This document shows positions 36,851 to 49,000 of a stretch of DNA of 64,000 bases, piece by piece. Position 1 is the first letter of the stretch, and each line of letters opens with the position of its first letter. The position numbers and the translations under genes were made by a program. Source of the stretch: Colius striatus (taxonomy: Eukaryota; Chordata; Aves; Coliiformes; Coliidae). The stretch is taken from contig NC_084769.1 in the NCBI RefSeq assembly GCF_028858725.1, positions 4,310,001 to 4,374,000 of the forward strand. Direction: 5' to 3'. The notes under the pieces are model-generated. The model was not told the origin of the DNA and did no database searches. It was given only the letters and a program-made list of their open reading frames with translations.

Positions 36851-37689
36851 CTAAAGAGGAGAAAGGAAAAAGCAAAGGGAAGCCCTAAAAAAAAAAAATA
36901 CATCCCTACAAATTTCTCTGCAGTTACCGGGCAGTCATATCCTTCTGCTTTCCCCTGAAAAAAAAATCAAGTATCACCTTATCGTTTCCTCACCAAGATT
37001 AACTCCTGCTTCCTGAAGAGTATTTCTGAAGTAGAAAGCAGAGGTGGTGGGAAAAAAAAAAAGAAAAGAGGTGGTGGGGGGGGAGATTGAAAAGCCCAAT
37101 CTGTCAAGCTGCGTTTTAGAAGAAAGGAAAACTGAAAAGTGAACGTATTTAACATGAGCTATTTCCTGCACTCAGGAGGGAAGAAAGCATGCTACTAACT
37201 GTGTGCATGAGGAGATCTGCACTACTGTTATCTCTGACCTGCAGCTTAGCCCTTGTGTCTCAGCTGCCAAAAAGCTCCTATTCAACGTTATGCTGAGTTC
37301 ATCAATGCTCCACGTGTCAGGATCCTAACAGGAAAAAGCAGGACAGACAGTCACTCTATTCAACTGCCTGGGGACCCCATGACAACTAAAATCCCCTTGC
37401 AGGCTGTCCATATCAACCTACGGCAGGTCAGAGCGCGTAACCCCTCCAGAACCGCAAGCCCAGGCCCACACCCTTTCCCCTTGTCAACGTTGTCACGTTA
37501 AAACAGCCCGTGTAGCCTTATCTCCAAACCTGGAGTAAGTATGACAATTAAGATGGATTGCAAAGCCTGCTTGCGCTTTACAATTAACAATAACTTGGCA
37601 GCGTGTCCCACGCAACTGTTGGGTGGTATGGCAAGAACTTTATCCCTGCTTAGTATTGCATTAGCATATTTAGTAGGCTGCAAGACATA
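36851..37689. other. Non-coding stretch
   Basis: No gene is recognised. An 11-base direct repeat GAGGTGGTGGG (37041-37051 and 37068-37078) flanks an A-rich run and ends in a G8 tract; it is low complexity. Confidence 0.65.
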
Positions 37690-38200
37690 ATTCCTCTGAT
37701 ATGAACATATTTTGTCTTTTCAAAAAATCTGCAATTAAGCCATAACGTGCAGGCAGTGTGCAGCCAGCAGTAAACTTTGTTATTAGAGGGACTGCTAAAA
37801 TAGCCCTTTTTGACCTTATGTCAATTATCTATTCAATAAGGAATCTATTCAATTAAAAAAGAAATATATCTTAGCGCTGTCTTTGCTAGGAAGCAACAAT
37901 ATTCCAGAAACTACAGCTGGTATCTGTTCAGCCCTCCGTTCACTCCATTAACAGCACAGTGCTTAGACACAAGTTTGAGGGAAAGGTTATTCAAAAGCAG
38001 AGGATGGGGGTTTTTTCTTTTCATTTTTTGCCTAGGTCAGGCAAATGCTTTCCTCCTGCCACTCATTTTAAAACTTTATGCTGAAATAATTGTCGTTGTG
38101 AACGAAATAAACCCCAGTTTGCAACTTCTTCCTCTGCATATCTCTCATGTCTCCAACATCCTCGTGCTTACAGGTAAATTAACAGTCTTCTGAGTCATTG
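37690..38200. promoter_or_regulatory. Candidate conserved non-coding element
   Basis: A long, complex, AT-rich block without simple repeats. ATCTATTCAAT occurs twice, at 37827-37837 and 37843-37853, offset by 16 bases. Other words are TGTCAATTATC, TTGACCTTATG (nuclear-receptor half-site TGACCTTA), TTAGCGCTGTC, AAATAATTGTCGTTGTG and AACAATATTCC. Inference: typical conserved-enhancer texture. No coding frame longer than about 70 codons is present. Confidence 0.28.
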
Positions 38201-38839
38201 AAAGCATTTGAGGAGCAGTTATTTAGCACGGCTGAACTTTATCAGTTTCCTCCATGCCACACAAGACACTCTCAACACCTTCTAAGTTTTCCCAGTCTGT
38301 TTATGGTATATGTTTATCTAGAAAGTCTGACCAGGTGAGGGGAAGGCAAAGATCTTCCCTCGATAACCCGGACATTGTCCCCCTTGACATCTGTGTTGCT
38401 GGTGGACAGGATATCCTGCCAAATGCAAGAAGACAACTGTATGACCCACCTTGGGCGAGAGGCACCACTCGCTGATGCAAGCACAGCGGGTGCTGCCTCT
38501 CCTCGCCCGGAGCCGCATCCTCGGCACACAAAGAGCAGCCAGAGAGTCCCTGCAAAAGCAGGAGGAGGCAAAAAAGAGGAGAGAAAAAAAATACATTTTT
38601 TTTTTAAAAAAAGCAGTTTAGGTGAGTAACACATATTCAATAAGGGAAAGCAGATGAGAGCAACAAATGCCATTTAGCAGACAAAGTCTTTCTTCATAAA
38701 ACCGGCAGAGGAACGGATTAAACCACCTGGCAATCTTGGCAAGAAAAAACGAAAATCTCAGGCGGTGACAAAACCAAACAGGTGTAACAGGTATAAAACT
38801 TTTGCCTCCCAATAATACCCCTCTCTTCCCTGGAATGCT
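38201..38839. other. Non-coding stretch
   Basis: Nothing recognised apart from a slightly CpG-richer patch at 38440-38530 and A/T homopolymers at 38585-38612. Three minus-strand frames overlap in the patch, so at most one could be real, and none has a domain. Confidence 0.6.
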
Positions 38840-39090
38840 TTGACAGGTGCAGAAGTTCAAGTTACAGCGTGGAAGTGGCAAGTAAATACACAGCATTAGT
38901 GTCTGACGTGCTCGCCGAGCAACCGGGGATGTTAATAACTGGCAAGGTACACTAATCTCTGATTGCAACATTTGGTTTACCTTAATCTGGAGGGACAGCT
39001 GTATTAAAGAGGGAATTATACTAATCAGTTCAAGGCCCTTGCATATAAAACTTCCCATTAGGCTTAAAGTACAACAGCTTACGCTCATTC
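38840..39090. promoter_or_regulatory. Candidate conserved non-coding element
   Basis: Contains CTTTGACAGGTGC (another TGACAGGTG site, 38848-38856), CACTAATCTCTGATTGC (OTX/GSC-like TAATC on both strands), TACCTTAATCTGG, AATTATACTAATCAG and CCTTGCATATAAAAC. The minus-strand frame of 156 codons (38618-39088) crosses it but has no recognisable domain and no codon-level signal that I can see. Inference: homeodomain-rich regulatory sequence. Confidence 0.28.
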
Positions 39091-39160
39091 TCTAGGAGCC
39101 TTACATCTGGTTCTGAATAAGGCTGTCTCTCATTTGCAAGGTACAAACCGAAAACAAGGC

Positions 39161-39172
39161 GGGGGGGGGGGG
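39161..39172 (+). repeat. Poly-G tract (12 G)
   Basis: Uninterrupted G run; the length is assembly-sensitive. Confidence 0.93.
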
Positions 39173-39560
39173 AAGCTGACAGTTGCTGGAGGATGGTTGA
39201 TAGAAGAACAAGCTACTAATTCTTTGAAATTTTTTACAGCGCAAAACTGGCTGTAAGGCATCTTAATACTAAAAAAACAGGCATGTGTTATCAACCCTAG
39301 GCCATTTTTTCCTGTTACCGGAGGTGACCAACATAAAATAAAATTGATGATGTCAGTCAAAAACAGCTAAGCACAAAGCTTGGCTTTGTTATCTTAAGTC
39401 AGAAGGTATGATAGGCCATGCCATATGGCTCTAATCCTCCTATATCTTCCATCACCTAACAGGCAACCTTCATGTAGCATGACCTTATTTGGCTGGTCTC
39501 AGGTTAGGGCTGCCCAAAGGGGATTTTTCTGTTTCTGCTATATCCAAAGGTTTATGTTGA

Positions 39561-39602
39561 TTTTTTTTTTCCCCTTTTTTTTTTCTTCTTTTTTTTTTTT
39601 TT
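39561..39602. repeat. T-rich low-complexity tract
   Basis: T runs broken by CCCC and CTTC (TTTTTTTTTTCCCC, then further T runs). It precedes the candidate element at 39603. Confidence 0.93.
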
Positions 39603-39920
39603 AGCCCTGCAAACTATAAATCCGACTGATTACTCTGCACTCTTTTGCTTGACTGAGCCTTTACAATCAGACATCCCCGTTAACAATAAGCTCCTAATGA
39701 ATCAAACATCTATGGCATTAGTTTCACCTAGCTGCCTCTTTCCCATGCACTGCAGCTCTTTGTCAGACCTGGCTTGATGAGAAAAGCTAGTGACACTTGG
39801 TGCACCTATTGATAAACAATTCAGTAATGAGGGGCATAACAAAAATTACCTAAAACAACCTGATTAAAAATGACAGGCAAAGGGTACTACAGAGCTTTGC
39901 AGTTAAGGTAACTTGGGTAT
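39603..39920. promoter_or_regulatory. Candidate conserved element with TALE, homeodomain and forkhead words
   Basis: Words seen: CTAATGAATCA (39694 onward), ATTGATAAACAATTCAG (forkhead TAAACA at 39813-39818), AGTAATGAGG, AAAATTACC, and TGATTAAA (39861-39868) followed two bases later by TGACAG (39871-39876), which resembles a PBX/HOX site next to a MEIS site. CACTTGGTGCACC is also present. No coding content. Inference: an enhancer candidate, based only on motif density and lack of repeats. Confidence 0.3.
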
Positions 39921-40798
39921 GTGGAGAGGGATGGAAAAAAATAATTAGGTGCAACAAAATGTACTTTAAAATTACAAATTTACACTCATATATAAGCTTC
40001 TTCCCCCCCCACTCCCCCCCTTTTTTGGGGGAGACTAGGAGTTTGATGGGTGTTAAAAGGAAAATGTTTCATCATACTTTATAAGAGATTCATCTTTTTC
40101 GGCAAATTTGCAACTCAATAAGCTTTTTTTCCCCCTCTCTCCTTTTTGAAGTGCTATGTTAATAGCAAAATGCATTGCTATTTGTAATCCAACTTTCTAT
40201 CTATAGCAGATTCCTATATTGTAACTCAGAGTTTTACTTCCTTTGTTTAAATATTGATTTTGTTGCTTAAAAGCACATGTGGGCTGTAAACAAAGGATAA
40301 ATAAGCTGTGAAAATAAAAGCAGGCTCCAAGGAATAAATAAGAACAAAATGGAAGAGTCTGCACCAGGCTCCTGCGATGAATACAGGGATCTCTTTGTGA
40401 GAGGGGAAAAAACGTGTTAAAAGGGCACATACTGCAACTCTGAGGCAAACTTTGAAATGGAAGTGTGGAAGCATAAGAGCATTTGATTCAAAATCAGCAA
40501 TGTGTGGGTTTGCATTTGTGTAGCAGCATGTTGGGAGGGTTTCAATCAGTGCACAGATGCACTTGAAAATCAAATATGGACATGGGGAATGTTTTTGGAT
40601 ATAGTAAATGAGGACTGATGACATGTTTACACTTTGCACATGGATCCAGTACAAAACCATACCCTGTAAAGAAACAATAACCACCATTTGCTGCTTTTCA
40701 GGGCTGTAACAAAATGGTGGCAAAGGAAGAGAATACAAGTGAGTGTCTATTCCCACCTGGGAGGGGACTGCACCGTTTCCCTGCTGATGGGCTTATTG
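39921..40798. other. Non-coding stretch with the longest chance frame
   Basis: Poly-C and poly-T tracts lie at 40003-40025 and 40124-40134. The longest open frame of the window (169 codons, minus, 40247-40756) lies here. It is rich in Cys, Phe, Tyr, Leu and Ile in no hydrophobic-segment pattern typical of a membrane protein that I recognise, and has no motif. I do not call it a gene. Confidence 0.6.
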
Positions 40799-40825
40799 CT
40801 CAAGTGAGCTCATTGCTCACTTGAG
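40799..40825. repeat. Perfect 11-base inverted repeat
   Basis: The arms are CTCAAGTGAGC (40799-40809) and GCTCACTTGAG (40815-40825) around the loop TCATT. The octamer ATTGCTCA also occurs directly repeated (40795-40802 and 40812-40819). Each arm carries TCAAGTG, which resembles the NK-2 homeodomain consensus (T(C/T)AAGTG), on opposite strands. About 0.015 such repeats per loop length are expected in 64 kb of random sequence. It could be a paired factor site, a hairpin or cruciform, or chance. Confidence 0.9.
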
Positions 40826-43800
40826 AAAGCGACTTTTTAACAAACATGGAAAGAAAAAAAGAAGACACGGTGGTTTGAAAAACAACAGTGGGAGAGGGAA
40901 AGGAGAGAAAAAGCAAGTTTCAATCATCATTAATGTCTTTCTTTGTTGTCAAAATATTTTCTTTACAGAAGAATTAAAATTGTAGTTGGAATGTCACTGG
41001 GATGGAATAGGGAATAAATGTAAGCAAAAGCACTTTCATCATCTCCAATGGAAAACTTGCAGTTTTGACATTATTTCAGTATCTGGCTCTATATATATAT
41101 ATCCTTAAAGGAGAAATTCTTGGCTTATAAATAATGTATCCCAAGCTATGCTGAGTTGTTAATGAAAGTTTATCGAGATGGCAAAACTTCTTTGAGAAAG
41201 GCAATAGTAGTTGCAGGCAATTGCATCTGACCAGGCTATGATGTGTCCCTCTGGAAGGCAGCTCCAATTCACAGTATGAAGTAATCTTTTGTGAATGTTT
41301 TCCAAACTGTGATGCATATTTTACATTTTGAAGGAAGAGGCAAAAGTTTGCAACCTGTGAAGAAAGGCGAAAAACATCTGCTCCACACTTTCTGTTAATC
41401 AGGCATTAAAGAAATGCACATCAACTAATATCACAAGTTTTAAACTTTTATGAAGGGTTCATTTCCAACTTTAAAGAGGGTATCGTTATAGTTCAGATAG
41501 TCCTTCAGACATTTGACTTCTGCTACTGATTATTAATAATAATCATCCCATTTTCCCCTCACACTTTTCAGCATGAATTCAGAATGTCAAAGCTAATTTT
41601 CTCATCAGCCTCAGACTTATTTAAAACACTGCAAACTTGAGAATTCTGTTCTCTTCTCACACACTTGGGCTTTATAACAGCATGGAGTTAGCATCCAGCT
41701 CTCACCACTGTACACAGGGTCAGTCTGTGTCTGACCAAGGGCCACATGCAGACATAGGAGCTGAATTTTTACTGACGGTACCTGCATCTGGGGGTCTCTT
41801 GGCTTTGTATCTGGTGTATTTCCATGGATCAGGGGCCCATGGTTTTGTCTTGGAATTCTAGAGCCCAGCTGGCCTTGTGGATGCAATGAAAGTGGAATTA
41901 TTTGAAGTCAAGATAAGGACTTCATGAGATATTTGTGTGTATTTGGTAAGATATGATGCACAAACCATTAACTTCTAGTATTTTAGTTGAGTCACATTTA
42001 TGTTGGAGCCACTTTGTACTACACTGCCTCATCTGATGCCCTGAAATGATACCAAAGAGCATCAAGCTCAGGTGCAGGTGCCTGCTTCATGCAGAGCATT
42101 GCCACTTGCTTGAATGGAGTTACAACCACATACATAACTAGGGACTATGGCTCACTAAGTCTTGTTTTGGTTTTTCTTAAGTCTGTCTTCTGCTTTATTT
42201 CCAAGTGCACGCTCTAATCTGTTAATTGTATATACAACAAAGCCAAAGGGGAATTATGTCTCTGTAGTTGTATTAGGGCTATGTTTATTATAGGCACTGT
42301 GAGCACATTACAGGACCATCTTTGTAAGTGCCTCTCAGAGAGACCTACTTTTTCTCAGGAAAACAGGTACTCAGAAATCACTTGCTTTACTGACAGGTAG
42401 GTCAGCATCCCTACACCTTTTGCAGTTGCACCTTAGATTACCTCGAAGAACAACCTGAGATTAGAAGTACTATATAGCTACCACATTTCTTTGGCCTTGT
42501 TCTCCAGATTTCTCTCTTCTGGACATATCCTGTGATAGGATTTATCATAAAGGCAAAGCAAATACCAGTGAGGGATGCTTCCTTGCATTACAGGGCATTG
42601 GCAGTTCAAGCTCAGCAAGATATACGCTAAATCGTGCCTTCCTCCACAGCTAGGTTCAACCCTCTGTCATGTTATTTTATCCCAGTCTTTGTCCATTCAA
42701 CAGCAAAAGAAGGAACATATTAAACATCCAGGTATGTATACTCCATTATAAAAGAAATGGTGTCAGGTTCATGAAATCAGTAGTAACCATCTTTAGGAAA
42801 AGCAAATTGGAATTCTGAATTGTTTCTTTCTCAGATAAGAATGCAGAGTGTCATTTCCTTTTGATGGCCAACAATAAAAATAGTTGTGCTTTGGAAGCCC
42901 TTTCATTCATTATCTTTTTTCTCTTTTTTTCCACTTAGGAAAGGAACAGATAGTGCAGTTGCTGTAGAACTGTCATGATTTCCAACTGCTAGAAACCAGC
43001 ATAGTGCCACAGACGTCACCTAAGAGAGACTGAATGGAGAGTAACACAGCTTACTCTTCCAGTCACACACAGAGACAGCATTAACACTATAGAGTAAGGC
43101 TTGGGGTTGTGGATACCAACACTACTTCAATCATGACAAGACAATAACAGCATACATCCCATGGTAACACAGGGTAACATGTAGAATAGCGTTATCACCT
43201 TGTCTCGTGCAGCTTTTGAACCAGACACCTCCCTGCTCCAAGCAAGGCAGTAGCTCTCATCTCACCAAGAAGGTTCCTTCTTCACTGTCTGTCCAGTATC
43301 TTGTACACTAGAGAAAACAGATTGTATGGATAAGGGCAGGCAAACCCTCAAACTCTGGACTAAGGAGGTATTAAACTCTCTTGATTGCATATCTTGGTGC
43401 TACTGAGCACAATTGAGGTGCCTCACCACTTCATCAGGATTAAATGTTTTGTGTCTCTGCTGTCCTTCACCTAAGAGCCACTGTAACACTGCAGTTTAAT
43501 ATTCATGTTACCACCATTGCTAACTGTTAAAACCTGAATGATATAAATAATAAATTAATATGTATGTGCAGATCTCTATTTTGCACAATATTTCTTACAC
43601 TTTTTTATTGGAGCTTCAGCATTCTGAAGGCAAATGATTCTTTCCCTTTCAGCCTCACTTTGCTGCCACTGTCCCTGAGGTGAATTAACAGGTCCACTCC
43701 AGTCATCACAGAGGAAAGGAGGCTTTGATTGGATACGTCCAAACGGACCACTCCTGCCAGGGCTGACACCCACTAACATAAGCTAACACAACAAGCAGCA

Positions 43801-45944
43801 CCTTGACAGGCAAGGGAATGATCTGGTCTCATCAGCATTGCTTACAGAATAGTAATGAACTTAGTGGCAAGGTCTGTCCTTACATGTGCAGAGCTTCCAA
43901 GGATTCTCCTGGCCCAGGACACTGTAAACAGGCAAACAGGCACATGTCCATGGGCGTTCCAGGTTAGGAATCTGTTTGAAATTAGAGTCAACTTGGTGAC
44001 TTTACTGTAAAGGCACCCTCATATAAGAAAGTGAAATCTGAAAAGGTTCACTATTTGGCTTTAGCTGGAATTTTTCTTCAAAGAACAAAACTTGGACTTA
44101 ATGGTCAGTGGGCAGAAATGAGTTCACATCGGCTTGCCCCAACAGAAAAAACACCTTTCATGATGGCAGTAATTTTGGCCCTAGCTCTGCACTTTGGGAT
44201 AGAATCTTGAAAAATAACCTGTTTTAGGACATTTTGGGTGATTTTTTTCCCTCTTGTTTTTAAAACCTTCAATGGAATAGACTCTTACATCATTATTCTT
44301 TTAATCCCAGTAAGTCCCAGCATGAAATAGAAAGAAATATCAATAAAGGTTCAAGTCTCAGTTTTTAAATTATTTGGAATACAGTGAAACCTGGGATAGA
44401 TCACCAATACTACACCTAGGGCAAGATTTTTCAAGAATGTGTGCAAGACAGGTGATGCAGAGAAACACTTGGTCAATTTTCACATTTACTTGAGACCCCT
44501 CTAGAATCATCAACAACAAACAGCATTCAAAGGGTTTTCTCACCCTCTGATATTTATCAGATGAAAATACATTTGGTGGAGCTTCAGCTGCCCCACAGTT
44601 AATGGTGGAGCTATATTTATCTTTTATCACTTGAAGATCTGGTCTGATCAAGTAAAAAGACCAATTAGCAAAGTACAAATTTCTGTAACTATAAGCCTCA
44701 GTAGGCTCTCTATCACCAGAGATCAAATTATCTTTTCACATCACATGTCTCCAGTTCAACAGTTGCTCAAACACTCAGTTTTTGAGGAGACTCAATTTTG
44801 AAAGATTTCAGTGAAAGCCAGGTGTTAAGAAGCTAGGTGCCTTTCCTCAAGGCAACATCTTACTCAAATCAGGAGATCATTTTCTCTTCCCACTCTTGGA
44901 AAACATTTTGCCATTCACTCGGTGTGTACTATTAGCAGAAGCTAGAGAAAGTTCTGATTCATCATAGCACGCATCTGAAATTCTAATTCTAATTAACAAG
45001 TCATCTATAGTTGTCCAACATCATATTATCAATTCACACAGCAATAAAGGGATATATTTCAGACTGAATGGGAAGATAGGTAACGAATGGGGTCATAGTA
45101 TTTCATAGTATTTGTCATGATCTTTAATGATTTCCAACCTGTAGAAGTTATGCAATGCCTTACCTTGAGTATCATTTCTCACATATAAAAAGCATCTGCA
45201 CTGGTGTGATTTATTCTTGTGAACTTGAAATCTAAATCAGATCTAAAACTGTATAACCCAGGGTTGCATAAAGAAGTGAATTTTTACTGTTTATATCCGG
45301 GCTTTTGCTCTCTGTGTATTTTTAAGCAAGAAAGGCAATTCTAGGGACACTGTAATGTGCTTTCTGGCATTATGATCAATACAGACATTAATTTGGTTTA
45401 AAATTATGTTTAGTAACGGGAATAGTAGATTGGATAATTCATTAAAGAAAGCACATCTCAGTTAAATCCTAATCAACTTCCAACAGTCTTAGGGAAGACA
45501 TTTTTCATTTTAACCTGCATCCCAAAATTTTCAAAATACATTGCCACTGGGTAAAATTTTCTTCTTTCTGCTCATTTTAAAAAATAAAGTTAATTTTTAA
45601 GTATAGAGAGACCCAGATTCATTCATTCGTCCATCCATCCATTACCTTTCCAGCAAGAGAATATGCAGTTACGAGAATTTTATACAATTAGTGCTCCAAG
45701 AGTCCTTTAAATGCAAACCTGTAAGAAAAAAGTAAAAACAAATCAAAGTTAATGGTGACTGGCTAGAAGGAAATTCTTAAATCAATATGACAATGGCTCA
45801 TCTGCTCGTCATTTGGCCATTACCTGGGAGACAAGGACCACCTGCTATGCCTGGGTTTGCTTTTAAATACAGATTTACCACTGCCTCAGTTCTGCAGATA
45901 CATATGAAGCCAAAGTCATTCCAGGCTCACTCTGTCATAGTTTA
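40826..45944. other. CpG-poor non-coding stretch
   Basis: Neutral-looking sequence with about five CpG in 42001-43000. No gene, RNA or clear retroelement is recognised. A short TA run (41091-41101) and a perfect 10-base tandem duplication TCATAGTATT (45093-45102 and 45103-45112) are present. An (ATTC)n/(ATCC)n run lies at 45617-45643. The phrase AATAATCATCCCATTTTCCCC near 41540 (quoted in part) is faintly MIR-like but too short to call. Confidence 0.7.
45617..45643. repeat. (ATTC)n(ATCC)n tetranucleotide run
   Basis: Three ATTC units, a G interruption, then three ATCC units. Confidence 0.85.
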
Positions 45945-46093
45945 CTCACACAGAGTGACAGAATTTTAAGGGTGGGAAGGACCTGGAAAGCTCATCCAGT
46001 CCAACCCCCCTGCCAGAGCAGCACCACCAAGAGTAGGTCACACAGGAACTCAACCAGATGGGATTTGAATGTCTCCAAGAGGAGACTCATCCT
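45945..46093 (-). mobile_element. CR1 LINE 3' end fragment, antisense
   Basis: It begins with CACAGAGTGACAGAATTTT, followed by GGGTGGGAAGGACC, AGCTCATCCAGTCCAACCCC, CCTGCCAGAGCAGCACCACC, GTCACACAGGAAC and GGGATTTGAATGTCTCC (adjacent pieces, quoted separately). This is the antisense CR1 3' untranslated region and the start of the ORF2 end. Its right side fades near 46093. Confidence 0.9.
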
Positions 46094-49000
46094 GTTTTAT
46101 TTATTCCTGATAGTTCTTTACATTGGATACAAACACATACAAACATTGGGATGTTCAAGAAGTTTAGCCCAACAGTAAGAGAGGGCAAAAGCCATAATCT
46201 CACACTTACAGCATCCTGGAGAAAATGACAACACCATAATTCTCCCAAAGAAGCAACTCATGTATTAAAACATTTTCTTTGAATTAAACCTTACAATAAA
46301 GAGGAATGCTACACAGTTTAGAACTATCTTGAAGTATTTCTTCACCACATACAGAAGCCAGGTTAAAACATGCTTCTAGTACAGGTTTGAAACTAGAGAC
46401 CTCATTGCCTGATGTTCAGCACACACGAATGTAAGGCTTATAACTAATGAGAGGACATTTTGGTGACCTCATGGACACACAGGGCCTGATCCTTATCCTA
46501 TTGGCACCAGCAGAAATCCCAAATCTGTTCAAGCCACTCGTGTTTGACCAGAGACTTCCAGTGGGATCAGAATCAGAGCCATTGTGTACACGTTTGTCTC
46601 TTACTGAAAGCCTTAAACCCCAGAAACAATGCCCCCGGGTTTTCAGGCAACACATGTCTGGCAGCAAAGGCTACTTGGTCTTAGTCATGACAAAGCAAAG
46701 TCTTTAATTCTGGTTCCCAAACTGGAACCTTTTTTTTTTTTTCCTTTGGGCAGATAAGAGTAAAACAGGAGCCAATGTCATCTCTGGAAGAAAAGCCTAC
46801 AGTGCAACCTCAAAATAAATACACTTATTTGCATATACAAGTACTGGAACCTCATATGTATCCACTAATATCCCCGACTTAAACTGTTAGGAGTATCACA
46901 TATGCCACAGCTCACACCATCCAGAATAATGAGGGAGGTGTTGTTATTTGATATTTTTATAGGTTCATATAAGTCTACAGTCAAAGCCACTCTGGGTTCA
47001 TCAGAGCTATCACATGAAAGAAAAAAGTAAAGACTTATCACAGAGAAGTTTATTTAATAATCATCTGTCGAAACTCCAGCCCTCTCTCAGATCTGTGTGT
47101 ATACAGTCTTTATTACAGTCTAATCACAGAAAGGCAAACTCTGAACTGAACAGCTACTGTCACCTCCCTCTCTCTTTTCCTTTCCCAGCGGGTTAAATGT
47201 GGAAAATGCTAAAAATCCGCTGGGAGTAAATAGGTAAGGAAAACCTATGAGAAAAGTGTTATGGAAGGTGCCTGAATGGCAAAGTGCAAAGGGTGACAAG
47301 AAGAAAATTGTGATGGCATACAAAAGGCAAGAGAATAAGAAAGATGTGATACAATAGATAGCTGGAGTGAGCCTATCAACTGACTGGTAGCTTCTGTTCC
47401 ACCCACCTCCCCCTCAATACCTTCATTTTTTTTGTTATGATAAAGGGCATTCATGATCAGTAACAATGTTATAATGATAGTAAATGCAGGATTTAAGGTA
47501 TATAAAACCTTCAGCCAACATTAGAAAGCCACCAAGGGGGAGTTACCTTGCACGAGGTTCTATTTAGTGATGGCTCCACTCTTTCACTCCCTGACTGCAA
47601 ATCAGCATTTTTAGTGGACAATAGGCTCAGCAGTGGCCTTATGATTGCCTCTTTTCAAATGGAAATGGCTATCCTAACTCCTCTGCCAGGTTTTTCTTAC
47701 TGGAGCACAAATTGCAGTTTACAAGGCTCTAAGGGGAAAAAAAAAATCTTAGCTGAATATCTTTTTTTTATTCGACAAACTGACATGTAAATTACCCTTT
47801 AAGTGCTCCACTCTAGGGCTCTGATCATCTCCTAATTGTCACAGTCAATTGTAGCCAACAGTCTCTTCAATCCCAAGCGCTTTGACAACAAGCATAAGGA
47901 TCAAAGCAGAATCAGCTCCCTTCAATATCCTTCTGTTTAGGATGCTACAAAAAGCCTGAAAAAGAAAGGTGTAAGGGCATTAGTGGAGAAGGAACTGAGA
48001 GAGTAGAAAGTACTATAGCAGTCATTTTCTTCTTCACTAATATTATATATCCTTATATACTCCGTTATCCCATGTTCAGCACGAACATTTAAACATCCCA
48101 GAGAATAAATGTGGTTTTAAACGACTTGGATATGTTACTGCTTGAAAATAAACACGTTTCTGTTGCCTCCTGCATGCCTCCTTCTATCCTTCACCCTCCA
48201 ACTTTCCCTTCCACTCTGGGAAAGAATATAACAGCAATTATTTATTAAGCAAATTTCATTTTCCCCAAAGCAGTCCCACACTATCTTCCAGGACAAGCTG
48301 GGCTGCAGACCAGCCTACCTCATTGGAAACCCATCCCAAATTGTATTCATGGAGCTGGTGCAACTTAAAGGAGAAATGGATTATTTGTGCAGCTCTGTTT
48401 TTCCTTCCTGAAGTGCCTACAACCCAAGGTCGGGCAGAGGCTGGAGCAAAACCCTCTCATTCAGTTGAAGTCCAACTCTGAGAACAGCCAGACTGACTGG
48501 GAAGAAACACAGCAGTCCTAAAACTCTGTCCAGGGAAGGGGGGGGAGGAATGATTCACTGTAATTCTGAAGGCAGATTCACCTTTTATTGTATTCCAGAT
48601 CACTTTAGATCAGCACCACACTACATGGCGTCAATTTTTGTACTAGCTTGCTGTATTTGATGATATGAGCTTGCTCACTCTGCAATACACTCACATTCCC
48701 AGTGCCTCACAGACACCTCAAAGTGAGCTTTGTTGAGTCGTGTTTCTAGGGAATAGGAGTAAAGGCGGAGCTATTCTGAGTCATATTTAACTTCAAAACT
48801 TGTGCACATCCACAAACGTAGCAGTAACTCCCACAGAGGCTTGCAAACAGCTTCTGCCACGCAGGCTGCAGGGGAGGAATAGCACAGCTCCTGCAGAAGA
48901 TGTGCTGCTGAAGTGGGAGAAAGCCTGCAGGATACCAGGGAGGCAAACTGGGGATGTGCCAAGTTCTAGAGTTACTCAAAAGGATCTCCAAATGGATAAC

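Noticed and set aside
38618-39088. 156-codon minus-strand frame
   Set aside because: It overlaps a motif-dense non-coding block and has no domain. Better explained as a chance frame.
40247-40756. Longest open frame, 169 codons, minus strand
   Set aside because: No domain, signal or membrane pattern that I recognise, no splice or promoter context, and the length is plausible for chance in 64 kb of AT-rich DNA.
41524-41560. MIR-like phrase near 41.5 kb
   Set aside because: Only one short block resembles antisense MIR ('atcccattttcccc'); no second block confirms it.
47499-47506. TATATAAA as a core promoter
   Set aside because: No CpG, initiator or downstream exon context; such words are expected in AT-rich DNA.
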